This document shows, one piece after another, positions 6,500-15,679 of a stretch of 64,000 nucleotides of DNA (position 1 is its first letter; each line of letters begins with the position of its first letter). This DNA is from Saprospiraceae bacterium (lineage in GTDB: Bacteria; Bacteroidota; Bacteroidia; Chitinophagales; Saprospiraceae): contig JAHDDE010000019.1 in assembly GCA_020629515.1 (NCBI GenBank), positions 1-64,000 of the forward strand, written 5' to 3'. The notes under the pieces were generated by a model. That model saw only the letters and a program-made list of their open reading frames with translations, did no database searches and was not told where the DNA came from. Made by a program: the position numbers and the translations under genes.

Positions 6500-7810
6500 T
6501 TGATGAAAAAACTTGCTCTCCATTGGCAGATAATCTTAGGGATGATACTCGGAGTTTTCGCTGGTTACATAGCTGTACAGTTCGGATCTGGAAGATCTTT
6601 TATAAGCGATTGGGTGAAACCTTTTGGCACTATCTTTATAAATTCACTAAAGCTGATTGCTGTACCCCTAATAGTTGCCTCATTAATAAAAGGAGTATCT
6701 GACCTAAAGGATATATCAAAGCTATCCAGTATGGGTGGTCGTACTATAGCGATATATTTGATGACCACACTATTCGCTGTCACAACTGGCTTAGTGGTAG
6801 TAAATATTATAAAGCCTGGTCACTTGATTAAAGAAGAGACCAGAATTGCCCTTACTGAGAATTATGCTCAAGATGCTTCGGGTAAAATAGAAATTGCCAC
6901 AAATCAGAAAGAATCCGGGCCGTTACAAGCTTTAGTTGATTTAGTCCCAGGTAACATATTTGAGGCCTTAAGCAATAATGGGAGTATGCTTCAAGTGATA
7001 TTTTTTGTAATATTTTTTGGTATAGGCTTAATACTGATAGACCCTCTAAAGGCCAAACCCGTCAAAGATTTTTTTGATGCACTCAATGAGGTAATCCTCA
7101 AAATGATTGACTTGATTATGTTAGCCGCTCCTGTTGGCGTCTTTGCACTTATGGCGGCATTAGTTGCCGAATCTCCCTCATCGGATATTTTTAAGGCCTT
7201 ATTAGGTTACTCGGCGACAGTATTATTAGGGCTATCTATATTAATATTTGGGCTTTACCCATTATTAGTAAGTAGTTATACAGGCAGAAAAATAGGTTCA
7301 TTTTTCAAGGGCATTAGTCCAGCTCAATTATTAGCATTCTCGACCAGCAGCAGCGCCGCTACCCTACCCGTGACGATGGAACGAGTGGAAGAACATTTAG
7401 GCGTTGATAAAGAAGTGACCAGTTTTGTCCTACCAATTGGTGCAACCATTAATATGGATGGAACAAGTTTGTACCAAGCGGTGGCGGCAGTATTCATAGC
7501 TCAAGCTTATGGTTTGGATTTAGATATTGGCACTCAATTAGGCATTGTTGCTACGGCCACATTAGCCTCTATAGGGACGGCGGCAGTACCCAGTGCAGGT
7601 ATGGTTATGCTAGTGATCATACTGGGACAGGCCGGAATTCCTGAGGCCGGACTTGCACTAATATTCGCTGTGGATAGACCACTGGATATGTGTAGAACGG
7701 TAGCGAATGTAACAGGAGATGCCACTGTATCCATGATGGTAGGCAAGTCTTTAGGAAAATTAAACGATCCTAATGTAAAAAATTGGGATGATCATTATAA
7801 AAATAAATAA
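6500..7810 (+). CDS. Dicarboxylate/amino acid:cation symporter (GltP/GltPh family)
   Basis: A 436-aa inner-membrane transporter of the DAACS family. The diagnostic elements are present in order: the serine-rich hairpin STSSSAATLPVT (about 289-300), the NMDGTSLYQAVAAVF segment of helix 7, the second re-entrant loop with AAVPSAGMVML, and RTVANVTGD of helix 8 that binds the substrate carboxylate and amino group. Members take up glutamate, aspartate or C4-dicarboxylates with Na+ or H+. The Asp in DRPLDMCRT and the Arg in the same helix support an acidic amino acid or dicarboxylate substrate. It starts a +strand run of four closely spaced genes ending at 10369. Confidence 0.93.
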   Translation: MMKKLALHWQIILGMILGVFAGYIAVQFGSGRSFISDWVKPFGTIFINSLKLIAVPLIVASLIKGVSDLKDISKLSSMGGRTIAIYLMTTLFAVTTGLVVVNIIKPGHLIKEETRIALTENYAQDASGKIEIATNQKESGPLQALVDLVPGNIFEALSNNGSMLQVIFFVIFFGIGLILIDPLKAKPVKDFFDALNEVILKMIDLIMLAAPVGVFALMAALVAESPSSDIFKALLGYSATVLLGLSILIFGLYPLLVSSYTGRKIGSFFKGISPAQLLAFSTSSSAATLPVTMERVEEHLGVDKEVTSFVLPIGATINMDGTSLYQAVAAVFIAQAYGLDLDIGTQLGIVATATLASIGTAAVPSAGMVMLVIILGQAGIPEAGLALIFAVDRPLDMCRTVANVTGDATVSMMVGKSLGKLNDPNVKNWDDHYKNK

Positions 7811-7817
7811 GTAGTAA

Positions 7818-8345
7818 ATGGAAGGAAAACTATTAGGAATTGGATCAAGAGTTAAGCACCCTGCATATGGAGAGGGTGCAATCATTGCAGTCACACCAAC
7901 CTCCTATAAAGTTTGTTTTATGCAGTATGGCATAAAATTGTTAGGAAAAGAATATAGTAGTTGGGAGGTAATAGAAGAGATAGATGGAGAAGTGGAACTC
8001 ACCTACAACAATTTAGAAAAATCATTGATTCGAATATTGACCAATTGGTCTGACATTAATCAAACAGTAGACCTTGGAGATAAATGGATCGGCGGAAATA
8101 TAATATTTAAGCCTGCAGACGATACGTTAAAAGAAAAGGTCATTCCTATAGAAACATTTTTCCATAAAATTGTTATGGTACGTGATAGACTTAGAGTCAT
8201 GGAACAACGCATTAATAGCAGCGGTCTCACAGATGAAGAAAAAGTCAACCTCCAACAATATATCACAAGAATATATGGGAGCTTAACCACTTTTAATGTG
8301 TTGTTTCGACATAAGGAAGATAACTTTGTAGGCGAAAAAAAATAA
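7818..8345 (+). CDS. Conserved hypothetical protein with N-terminal KOW/SH3-like segment, 175 aa
   Basis: A soluble 175-aa protein. Residues 6-45 (IGSRVKHPAYGEGAIIAV followed by YKVCFMQYGIKLL) have the pattern of a small barrel of the KOW/SH3 type that marks many nucleic-acid or protein-binding modules. The C-terminal two-thirds is helical with a possible coiled coil at about 115-155 (RDRLRVMEQRINSSGLTDEEK). It lies 7 nt after the symporter gene and 1 nt before the TlpA-like lipoprotein gene, so it belongs to that operon. I do not know its function and would not infer one from the barrel alone. Confidence 0.75.
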   Translation: MEGKLLGIGSRVKHPAYGEGAIIAVTPTSYKVCFMQYGIKLLGKEYSSWEVIEEIDGEVELTYNNLEKSLIRILTNWSDINQTVDLGDKWIGGNIIFKPADDTLKEKVIPIETFFHKIVMVRDRLRVMEQRINSSGLTDEEKVNLQQYITRIYGSLTTFNVLFRHKEDNFVGEKK

Positions 8346-8346
8346 G

Positions 8347-9588
8347 ATGATCCGACAGTTCATTGTAGTGTGCTTATGTCTTTGTATTTATTCTTGTATT
8401 GAAATTGCTGCTCCTTTTGATAAAATTCCTCCTGGGATATGGAGAGCAGAATTAGAACTTCAACAAAATGTCAAGCTTCCTTTTAACTTCGATATTTCTT
8501 ATGACGATCAGGACAGTATGGTCATGACTATCATCAATGGGGAGGAAAAAATAGAAGTTAGGAATATTGAATTTGGAAAGAATAAAAAGCTCCTTGATAC
8601 AGTCCGAGTAATTTTCCCTATCATGGACTCATATATCAAGGGGGTCTATAAAGAAAATATCATAGAAGGGTATTGGTCAGTCAACTATAGAGAAAACTAC
8701 AGAGTACCATTCGTCGCTCATTTTGGGCAGGCACATAGATTTAGCCTATTAGAAAAGACTCCAATTAGTAATCTTAGTGGTAAGTGGGAAACAATATTTG
8801 AGGTGGAGACAGAAGATGAGTACCCTGCTGTAGCCGAACTAACTCAAAACGAACAAAGACTGTCGGGTACTTTTAATACTGAGACTGGAGACTACCGATA
8901 CCTAGATGGAGAAGTACAAGGTGATAAATTAAGTCTGTCATGCTTTGACGGCTCACATGCTTTTTTATTCAAAGCGGATATAAAAGAAGAAGGCACCCTC
9001 ATAGGTAAATTTTACTCCGGAAGTCACTATGAAACCAACTGGATTGCGACTAAAAATGATGAAGCTGAACTCGCAGATCCGTATGAATTGTCTAAACCAA
9101 GTCGTCCTAATACGCCGCTTAACTTTTCGTTGGTCAATACTGAAGGAGAATTAATATCTCCGTCCGATACAAAGTATAAGAACAAACCGAAGCTTGTTAT
9201 GCTCATGGGTACATGGTGTCCTAATTGCTTAGATGAGTCAAAATTTATACTGGAGTACCTAAATGATAATCCTGAAATAGATATTGAAGTTATTGCTGTG
9301 GCATTTGAGCGTTATCGTGATGAAACAAAGGCCTTAAAATCCATTAAAAATTATAAGAAAAGACTGAACATACCTTATGATATAGTCTATGGAGGCTACT
9401 ACGATAAAGCTGAGGCTACTGAAAAATTCCAATACATAGATGAAATAATATCTTATCCTACATTGCTTTTTTTAAATGATGACAATATTGTTACTAAAGT
9501 ACATACAGGATTTGCTGGTCCAGCCACATCAAAATATATGGATTTTAAGGAGGAATTTGATGCAGAGGTGAAACGATTAATGCAATGA
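8347..9588 (+). CDS. TlpA-like thioredoxin-fold lipoprotein
   Basis: A 413-aa exported protein. The N-terminus is a lipoprotein signal with a lipobox-like IYSC ending at Cys17. Residues about 25-250 form a beta-rich domain of the kind found in front of TlpA thioredoxins in Bacteroidota. The C-terminal domain (about 255-413) is a thioredoxin fold with the active-site motif GTWCPNC (Cys291, Cys294) and a later cis-Pro region SYPTLLFL. Such proteins reduce disulfides in the periplasm, for example during cytochrome c assembly. The ccmE-ccmF pair is present at 37.9-41 kb but is not adjacent. It ends 1 nt before the SDR gene. Confidence 0.85.
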   Translation: MIRQFIVVCLCLCIYSCIEIAAPFDKIPPGIWRAELELQQNVKLPFNFDISYDDQDSMVMTIINGEEKIEVRNIEFGKNKKLLDTVRVIFPIMDSYIKGVYKENIIEGYWSVNYRENYRVPFVAHFGQAHRFSLLEKTPISNLSGKWETIFEVETEDEYPAVAELTQNEQRLSGTFNTETGDYRYLDGEVQGDKLSLSCFDGSHAFLFKADIKEEGTLIGKFYSGSHYETNWIATKNDEAELADPYELSKPSRPNTPLNFSLVNTEGELISPSDTKYKNKPKLVMLMGTWCPNCLDESKFILEYLNDNPEIDIEVIAVAFERYRDETKALKSIKNYKKRLNIPYDIVYGGYYDKAEATEKFQYIDEIISYPTLLFLNDDNIVTKVHTGFAGPATSKYMDFKEEFDAEVKRLMQ

Positions 9589-9589
9589 T

Positions 9590-10369
9590 ATGAAAGTCCA
9601 ATTACAAAAAATAGTCTTAATCACTGGAGCTACCTCTGGCATAGGTAAAGCCACTGCCAAAGTGTTCGCTAAAAATGGATATGATATAATTATCACAGGT
9701 AGAAGAAAGGAAAGGTTAAAACAAATCAAACTACGTCTTGAGCAAAAATATGCGATCAAAGTACTTTCTCTTTGTTTTGACGTACGTGATAAACTTGCGG
9801 TAAAATCAAATCTAAATAACCTAAAAGGTAAATGGAAGAATATAGATTTATTGGTAAACAATGCAGGATTAGCTTTAGGTGTAGATGACTTCCATGAAGC
9901 ATCATTAGAAGATTGGGAAACAATGATAGATACCAATGTCAAGGGATTGCTCTACATGTCCAAATGGGTATCCAATAACATGGTAAAAAGAAGTAATGGT
10001 CACATCATAAATATATGCAGTACTGCAGGTCATGAGGTGTATCCTAAAGGCAATGTTTATTGTGCGTCAAAGCATGCTGTAGAAGCACTGACAAAAGCGA
10101 TGAGGATAGACTTGTTTGATAAAGGTATAAGAGTGAGTCAAGTGAGCCCTGGTGCCGTTGAGGAAACTGAATTTTCATTAGTGAGGTATAAAGGTGATGC
10201 TGAAAAAGCCAAAATTTATGAAGATTATAATCCGCTCACTTCTAAAGATGTAGCTAAGGTTATATACTTCATCGCATCTCAACCTAAGCATGTTACTATA
10301 CATGATATTATACTTACAGGAACTCAGCAAGCTAATGCCACTTTATTTGACAAATCAGGAAGGACCTAA
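9590..10369 (+). CDS. SDR family NAD(P)-dependent oxidoreductase
   Basis: A 259-aa classical short-chain dehydrogenase/reductase. The dinucleotide motif TGATSGIG is at 12-19, NNAG follows strand 4, and the catalytic Tyr157-x3-Lys161 is in VYCASKHA with an upstream Ser in NICSTAG. The order and length fit the YdfG-type subgroup (3-hydroxy acid or serine dehydrogenases), including the late VSPGAVEETEFS segment. RRKERL just after strand 2 suggests NADP(H) preference. It is the last gene of the +strand run that begins with the symporter, and it converges on an MBL-fold gene across a 35-nt gap. Confidence 0.9.
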   Translation: MKVQLQKIVLITGATSGIGKATAKVFAKNGYDIIITGRRKERLKQIKLRLEQKYAIKVLSLCFDVRDKLAVKSNLNNLKGKWKNIDLLVNNAGLALGVDDFHEASLEDWETMIDTNVKGLLYMSKWVSNNMVKRSNGHIINICSTAGHEVYPKGNVYCASKHAVEALTKAMRIDLFDKGIRVSQVSPGAVEETEFSLVRYKGDAEKAKIYEDYNPLTSKDVAKVIYFIASQPKHVTIHDIILTGTQQANATLFDKSGRT

Positions 10370-10404
10370 GTACAGAAAACTATAGTGAGTTTTTTATAAC
10401 TTAA

Positions 10405-11382
10405 TCATGATTCTACAGGTACAATGTGTATGGGCCCTTTGTCGTTATGTACTAATTTAATTTTGTTTTCAGCTTCAAGTAAGTCGATATAAGCTAAAGT
10501 CATATTGAATGCTGGGAAATGCCATCTTCCTTTATACATCTTTTGAAAGATCAATACTAAATCACTTATACCAGATTTAATAAGATCATAGCATTCTTCT
10601 TTACGCTGATATATTCTATTTACTTGATGGTCAATTTTCACTATAGGATCATCAAATTCCTCATAATGCCCAGGATAAACCATAGATATTGACATATTTT
10701 TGAATTTTTCATAAGAATCCAACATAGTTATAATACTCTTTTCTCTAATCCATGGATCAATGGAAGCTACTTCCATCACTGGAGTTGGCGTTATTTTCAA
10801 TAACATATCAGCAGAAAAAAGCTGTTGAGTACTTTTATTGTAAAAACAGCTTTGAGTATTGCTATGTCCAGGCGCATAGATGACCTCCCACATTACATCT
10901 CCGATCATCACCGACGAGCCATCATGATCAAATACTTTTATCCGACTTTTATCAATGATGCCCCATTGTTTCATAACCTGTTGAGACATTGAATGAAACA
11001 TATCCAAAAGCCCATTACCAATATCTGGTGACAGAAACAAGCTCATAGATCTCTTCATGATTTCAACTCTCTGATTCCACAGCAATGGTAGCTGTGTTGC
11101 CCAAGGATACACCTTGTCTGACATCCATATCTCACAATTTGAGGCTTCAGCCACTCTTTGAGCCATACCTATATGGTCCACATGGGCATGGGTGATGATC
11201 AGCCGTCCAATTTGATCTATAGACAATCCCGCTTCTTGAAGTTGAATATTAAGTCGACTCCAAGACTCATCTGTGTCCTCTCCACAATCTATAAGTGTGT
11301 TTACACTACCTTTAACCAGATAACTATTAACAGTGCCCATACCATACACGTTGGGCAACTCCATTCTTATTATTTCTATCAA
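10405..11382 (-). CDS. MBL-fold metallo-hydrolase
   Basis: A 325-aa metallo-beta-lactamase-fold enzyme. The zinc motif HAHVDH (H65, H67, D69, H70) is intact. It is followed by APGHS (third-site His), the bridging Asp in LFSADMLL and the terminal His in YPGHYEEF. The C-terminal part (about 235-325) is the winged-helix-like extension seen in the glyoxalase II/LACTB2-type branch of the superfamily, which suggests hydrolysis of a thioester or similar small substrate. The exact substrate cannot be read. It is 12 nt downstream of the membrane protein gene on the same strand. Confidence 0.88.
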   Translation of the reverse strand: MIEIIRMELPNVYGMGTVNSYLVKGSVNTLIDCGEDTDESWSRLNIQLQEAGLSIDQIGRLIITHAHVDHIGMAQRVAEASNCEIWMSDKVYPWATQLPLLWNQRVEIMKRSMSLFLSPDIGNGLLDMFHSMSQQVMKQWGIIDKSRIKVFDHDGSSVMIGDVMWEVIYAPGHSNTQSCFYNKSTQQLFSADMLLKITPTPVMEVASIDPWIREKSIITMLDSYEKFKNMSISMVYPGHYEEFDDPIVKIDHQVNRIYQRKEECYDLIKSGISDLVLIFQKMYKGRWHFPAFNMTLAYIDLLEAENKIKLVHNDKGPIHIVPVES

Positions 11383-11394
11383 ATCCTGTTACTT

Positions 11395-12243
11395 TTAGTG
11401 CTTAATAGCTATGAAAGATGAATATGTCGCAACACGAACGGCGATTTTTAACAAAACGACAAATTGCTGAAAAAGCAAAAAACTCATTATAAGAAAAGGC
11501 GTACTCATCCCTATACCCCATTCTAAGATAAAGTTAAGCCAATAAATGCCACCAATGATTATAGCGTAGATTAGCATCACACCTAAAAAGGTGGATATGT
11601 TTTTCAATGAAAATCTCAATGCATTCACTAATGACTTAAATATACCTATACCACTTCTTATCAAAATAATTCTTGTATTTAGTGACCAACAAAACAAAAA
11701 TGCACAGCCCAAAAAATAAATTATAATCAAGCCTATTAATAGCCAAATAATAAGGTATTCTGCCACCCAATGCTCCACAAAATAGAACAGTTGGGTGAAA
11801 TATGGGATCCATATAATCAACGACCAAATAATTAGTCCAAAGAAGAACAAAAGACCAATAATGAGGAAACGAAAAAAATAACTTGTTGATCCTCTCCAAA
11901 ATCCTTCTTTGATTGTGGTCCGTTTTTCTAAAACAAAGATTACCCCCGCATTAACAAAAGCACTAAGTAATAAGTACAATACAAAAAGCCATCTCAACTG
12001 ACCTATTAATGGTGAAATAGACGACCCATGTACATTAATCAAATCATGAAATATAGTATAATCAAAACCTTTAGAAATAATGATAGTCTCTAATGATGTC
12101 CCTATCGAAGAATCAATAACATGATACACTTGAAGTCCAATTGATAACAAGAGTGTTAACTGAAAAATATATAAAAGTATACTTAGTCTCCAATTGCGCA
12201 ATGACATCACAATCCCCATTCTTGTTAGGCTAACTATATTCAC
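11395..12243 (-). CDS. Multi-pass membrane protein of unknown function, 282 aa
   Basis: A very hydrophobic protein with about six predicted helices (around residues 18-40, 65-105, 120-145, 160-185, 205-230 and 240-265 by eye). It has no recognised catalytic motif. Its ATG overlaps the stop of the upstream M1 peptidase gene by 4 nt, so translation is coupled. It could be a partner or membrane anchor of that peptidase, but nothing in the sequence proves it. Codon use matches the neighbours. Confidence 0.75.
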   Translation of the reverse strand: MNIVSLTRMGIVMSLRNWRLSILLYIFQLTLLLSIGLQVYHVIDSSIGTSLETIIISKGFDYTIFHDLINVHGSSISPLIGQLRWLFVLYLLLSAFVNAGVIFVLEKRTTIKEGFWRGSTSYFFRFLIIGLLFFFGLIIWSLIIWIPYFTQLFYFVEHWVAEYLIIWLLIGLIIIYFLGCAFLFCWSLNTRIILIRSGIGIFKSLVNALRFSLKNISTFLGVMLIYAIIIGGIYWLNFILEWGIGMSTPFLIMSFLLFQQFVVLLKIAVRVATYSSFIAIKH

Positions 12244-14186
12244 ATGAGAAAACTAAGTGATTGAAAAATATTCTGCGTCCAAAATAATGCTCTCCCAGCA
12301 TACTTAAACAAGCCACTTTTAGCCGGTGTGGAGGTATAGCTGTTGTTATTAAAATCAATATCAAAGAAGATCTTTCTTTCAGGATCAACTTGAACGGATC
12401 TAAGGCGCGAATTAGTAATAAATGTAAATTCTTTTGATCCTCCTTTCCCATCCCATTCTTTTAATAATTTACTGTCGTCCTCAAATTGAAAAACTATCTC
12501 AACAGGAGCTACGAAGTCACCTAATTGCTCAATAACTACTGAAGAATAAACACTATCACTATTAGAATCATTATATCGGATCGGAGATGTTGAAAAATCA
12601 CAGATAGCAGTCTTATCTAAGGCCTGTTCTAATAAACTATTAATTTTTTCTGACATACCTGATCCAAAATTCATTCTAAGATACCCGTTCAATGTACCCA
12701 TAAAGTCCTCTTTATTAGGATGGGTAAATTTATATGTATTAAAATATTGACTGAGGAAATCATAAAATGACTCTTCGCCCATTATCCTTTTTAGAGATTG
12801 TAGAACGGTCGCAGTCTTTGCATATACAATCCCTTTGTAATCTCCTTTTATTAACCAGCTTTTATTAGTTATATGACTGGATCTTTTATTCTTTAAACTG
12901 ACATATTCATTTCTGGACATAGCGCTATTACTTACCGTATAACCCATAAAATTCACTAAAGAATTGTCCTTACCATAATAGCTTTCCATAATCTCATCCT
13001 CGAGAAAAGTTACAAAGCCTTCATCCAACCATGGCGCTTCTTTCTCATTTGTAGCCAGGATGCCCATAAAATACTGATGGCAAAACTCATGTATTATCAG
13101 GGATTCTAATGATTTCACTCCCTTGGGGAATCCATAAAATGAACCTCCTGTTATAAATGTGGGATATTCCATAAATCCAGATCGCATTCCAAGCGCTGGT
13201 GGATCCATGACCGTTATTTTTGGATAAGGGTATACTCCAATATGCTCATCCAAAAATTCAATACTATTCTTAACTGCACCTATTAGCCTCGGGACAAGAG
13301 CACTATGATGATCAGGAGACAATAATTCTATATCTATCCCCAAAAATGAATCTTCGTAGACCACAAAATCTGGATATGCAGTCCAAGCAAAATCAATTAC
13401 ATCAAAAGCCTCAAAATGATGAGATCTAAGTCCATTAGGATGATCTACAATCTGTGTGCGACAGCCACTTCCACCAACAACGAATTTTGGATCAGCGGTA
13501 ATAGTCACATCATAGTTTCCAAATTCTCCATAAAACTCCATCCTCTGTAAAAACTGATGACAATTCCATCCCCATATTCCATCGGGGTTTTGTTCATACA
13601 CTCCTAACTTAGGATACCAGTGTACAAAAAAATGAAAATTGTTCTCAGCGTACCCTACCCTTGCTATTGTTTTAGGCAATTTGGAAACAAACTCAGTTTC
13701 TAAGTATAGCGTATCTCCAGGTTGCACAGGATCGACAAGATCAACCCTTAGTACAGTTTGATCCTTTTCGTTGTTATCTAAATTTTGTATATAGTATTTA
13801 TTCAACTCGTTTGATACACCTTTTTGCTTTATACTATTAATTACGATTGACCCCCACATCTCAAGTTTTCTATCAGAAAGATCTTGACCCATTACATTAT
13901 TGACAGAACCCGAAATGTAACTACTATGGACATCTTTAAAAGCATTCAAATACATATAAAGTTCTAAATGGTTCACCTCTACGTCGCCATTATTGATCCA
14001 TTCGATTTTCTGTACTCCGTGTACCAACTTTTTATCTGTATCAAGTACAAGGTCCATTACATAGTTGCATAAACGCTGACTATGTGCCTCTCCAGTAGAA
14101 GGATCACAGAGGAGATCTTGACTATAAGAATTAGCAAGACTAAAAAAGCAGATTATTGTAAAAAATATTACTCTAACCATAAACAA
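12240..14186 (-). CDS. M1 family metallopeptidase, secreted
   Basis: A 648-aa zinc aminopeptidase-like protein with a signal peptide (about residues 1-22, ending LANSYS). The zinc site is H366-E-F-C-H370 followed 19 residues later by Glu389 in WLDEGF, the exact M1 spacing. The N-terminal half is the beta-sandwich that precedes the catalytic domain. The usual exopeptidase GAMEN motif is not seen as such; the equivalent strand reads GFMEYPT, as in many Bacteroidota periplasmic M1 proteins. It probably trims peptides in the periplasm or at the surface. The gene for a membrane protein overlaps its 3' end by 4 nt. Confidence 0.9.
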   Translation of the reverse strand: MFMVRVIFFTIICFFSLANSYSQDLLCDPSTGEAHSQRLCNYVMDLVLDTDKKLVHGVQKIEWINNGDVEVNHLELYMYLNAFKDVHSSYISGSVNNVMGQDLSDRKLEMWGSIVINSIKQKGVSNELNKYYIQNLDNNEKDQTVLRVDLVDPVQPGDTLYLETEFVSKLPKTIARVGYAENNFHFFVHWYPKLGVYEQNPDGIWGWNCHQFLQRMEFYGEFGNYDVTITADPKFVVGGSGCRTQIVDHPNGLRSHHFEAFDVIDFAWTAYPDFVVYEDSFLGIDIELLSPDHHSALVPRLIGAVKNSIEFLDEHIGVYPYPKITVMDPPALGMRSGFMEYPTFITGGSFYGFPKGVKSLESLIIHEFCHQYFMGILATNEKEAPWLDEGFVTFLEDEIMESYYGKDNSLVNFMGYTVSNSAMSRNEYVSLKNKRSSHITNKSWLIKGDYKGIVYAKTATVLQSLKRIMGEESFYDFLSQYFNTYKFTHPNKEDFMGTLNGYLRMNFGSGMSEKINSLLEQALDKTAICDFSTSPIRYNDSNSDSVYSSVVIEQLGDFVAPVEIVFQFEDDSKLLKEWDGKGGSKEFTFITNSRLRSVQVDPERKIFFDIDFNNNSYTSTPAKSGLFKYAGRALFWTQNIFQSLSFLM

Positions 14187-14230
14187 CTTTTTGATAAAGT
14201 ATAGAACTAAGTTAATGATACACTATCTGA

Positions 14231-14851
14231 TTAAGAGTGATTCTTACTATATCTTTTATCTGTTTCGAACTGTTCTGGATTGCATCCCTTAATATTCTTG
14301 TAGAAATCCATTATTATAGTCATGTCTTTAGCAATATCATCAGATAGATATAACACGTCTGGTCCTACTCCAGCAATTTTATTATGATAATCTAAGTAAC
14401 CAAATGCTATTGGGACATCAGCTTTTTGAGCCACATGATAAAAACCCATTTTCCATTTGTCAACTTTTCTTCTTGTTCCTTCTGGTGCGATCACTAAGGC
14501 TATATCTTTCATTTTGTCGAAGAAGCCAGCCATCTGATCAACTTGGCTCATAGACTTTTTCCTCTCATGTTTTGGTTTTCGGTTGATACCCAATCCACCC
14601 AATGGCTTTACTACCAAGCTAAAAGGAAATTTAGTCCAATCGTCCTTGATAGCTACTTTGAGCGGTATGTCTAATATCCAAAAAGCTACCACTACATAAA
14701 AAAAGTCCCAATTGGATGTGTGGGGAGCAGCTGTCATCACACATCTACTTGATTCAGCGGGTACATCTTTAGCTACCTTCCAACCTAATACCCAGAATAT
14801 GAATCTGCCTATAGTCTTTTTCATAAGACGCAAATATGATGGATTTATCAA
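14231..14851 (-). CDS. Lysophospholipid acyltransferase family protein
   Basis: A 206-aa PlsC-superfamily acyltransferase. Motif I is APHTSNWD (His-x4-Asp) near residue 42, and motif III is APEGTRR near 122. It has one N-terminal hydrophobic stretch and a short overall length. The sequence around motif I (CVMTAAPHTSNWDFFY) is typical of the glycerol acyltransferase subgroup common in Bacteroidota and differs from the 3457-4095 protein. Acyl donor and acceptor are not evident. It is 44 nt downstream of the M1 peptidase start on the same strand and may have its own promoter. Confidence 0.85.
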   Translation of the reverse strand: MINPSYLRLMKKTIGRFIFWVLGWKVAKDVPAESSRCVMTAAPHTSNWDFFYVVVAFWILDIPLKVAIKDDWTKFPFSLVVKPLGGLGINRKPKHERKKSMSQVDQMAGFFDKMKDIALVIAPEGTRRKVDKWKMGFYHVAQKADVPIAFGYLDYHNKIAGVGPDVLYLSDDIAKDMTIIMDFYKNIKGCNPEQFETDKRYSKNHS

Positions 14852-14915
14852 TTAAATCATGAAATTCGAGATCAAAAGGCAGTTCGTTGATACGAATAAC
14901 ACTATAATTTAGATG

Positions 14916-14923
14916 TAGCTTTG
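14916..14923 (+). promoter_or_regulatory. Candidate -7 box for rluF
   Basis: TAGCTTTG matches the Bacteroidota -7 consensus TAnnTTTG. It lies 15 nt before the ATG at 14939 and covers an upstream in-frame TTG at 14921. If it is the promoter, translation cannot start at that TTG, which supports the ATG as the true start. Confidence 0.4.
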
Positions 14924-14938
14924 ACATCAAGTAATACT

Positions 14939-15673
14939 ATGACCAAAAGAAAGAATAATTCTACCCATACAAATGATGATACAACAAGTATCAACAAATT
15001 TGTTAGTCAGACAGGTTTATGTTCGAGAAGAGAAGCCGATCGACTTATAGAACAAGGTAGAGTACTGTTAAATGGTAAAGTTGCTCAAAAGGGTAATCGA
15101 GTAGGAATTGGCGATAAAGTAATAGTAGATGGTCAAAAAATTAAAAATAATAAACGACCGACTTATATTGCCTTTTATAAACCCAAAGGAATAGTCTGCA
15201 CAACAGATACAAAAGAAAAGAATAACATCATTGACTATCTCAATTTTCCCACAAGAATTTTTCCAATTGGCCGATTGGATAAAGATTCAACGGGTTTAAT
15301 CTTACTGACGAATGATGGCGATATCGTAAACAAGATACTGCGTGTAGAAAATGCACATGATAAAGAATACGTAGTTTCAGTTGATTCGCCAATTAACGAT
15401 CGCTTTATCAATAAAATGAGTTCTGGAGTCCAAATATTAAACACAATTACTAAAGAGTGTAAGGTTAGTCAACTTAATCAAACTACTTTTAAAATAATCC
15501 TTAATCAAGGTCTCAATCGACAGATAAGGAGAATGTGTTCACAATTAGGATATAAAGTGAAAAAACTTAAAAGAATAAGAATTATGAATATCACTATAGA
15601 CGGTCTTGGTATTGGTCAATGGAGGTATCTATCTCCTCAAGAACTCCACCACTTATTAAATGAAATAAGGTAA
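14939..15673 (+). CDS. rluF: 23S rRNA pseudouridine synthase, RluF-like
   Basis: An RsuA/RluB-family pseudouridine synthase of 244 aa. An S4 RNA-binding domain (INKFVSQTGLCSRREADRLI) is followed by the catalytic domain with GRLDKDSTGL, whose Asp is the catalytic residue. The stretch VCTTDTKEKNNIIDYLNFP and the NKILRVENAHDKEYVV segment match RluF (U2604) better than RluB or RluE. I start it at the ATG at 14939; an in-frame TTG six codons earlier overlaps a promoter-like box. The N-terminal 20 residues are Ser/Thr/Asn-rich and probably disordered. It converges on the acyl-CoA dehydrogenase gene with only 6 nt between stops. Confidence 0.88.
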   Translation: MTKRKNNSTHTNDDTTSINKFVSQTGLCSRREADRLIEQGRVLLNGKVAQKGNRVGIGDKVIVDGQKIKNNKRPTYIAFYKPKGIVCTTDTKEKNNIIDYLNFPTRIFPIGRLDKDSTGLILLTNDGDIVNKILRVENAHDKEYVVSVDSPINDRFINKMSSGVQILNTITKECKVSQLNQTTFKIILNQGLNRQIRRMCSQLGYKVKKLKRIRIMNITIDGLGIGQWRYLSPQELHHLLNEIR

Positions 15674-15679
15674 AAGCGC

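Noticed and set aside
10370-10404. Possible bidirectional terminator between the SDR and MBL genes
   Set aside because: The stem (AAAACT/AGTTTT) is only A/T-rich and 6 bp long, so I did not list it.
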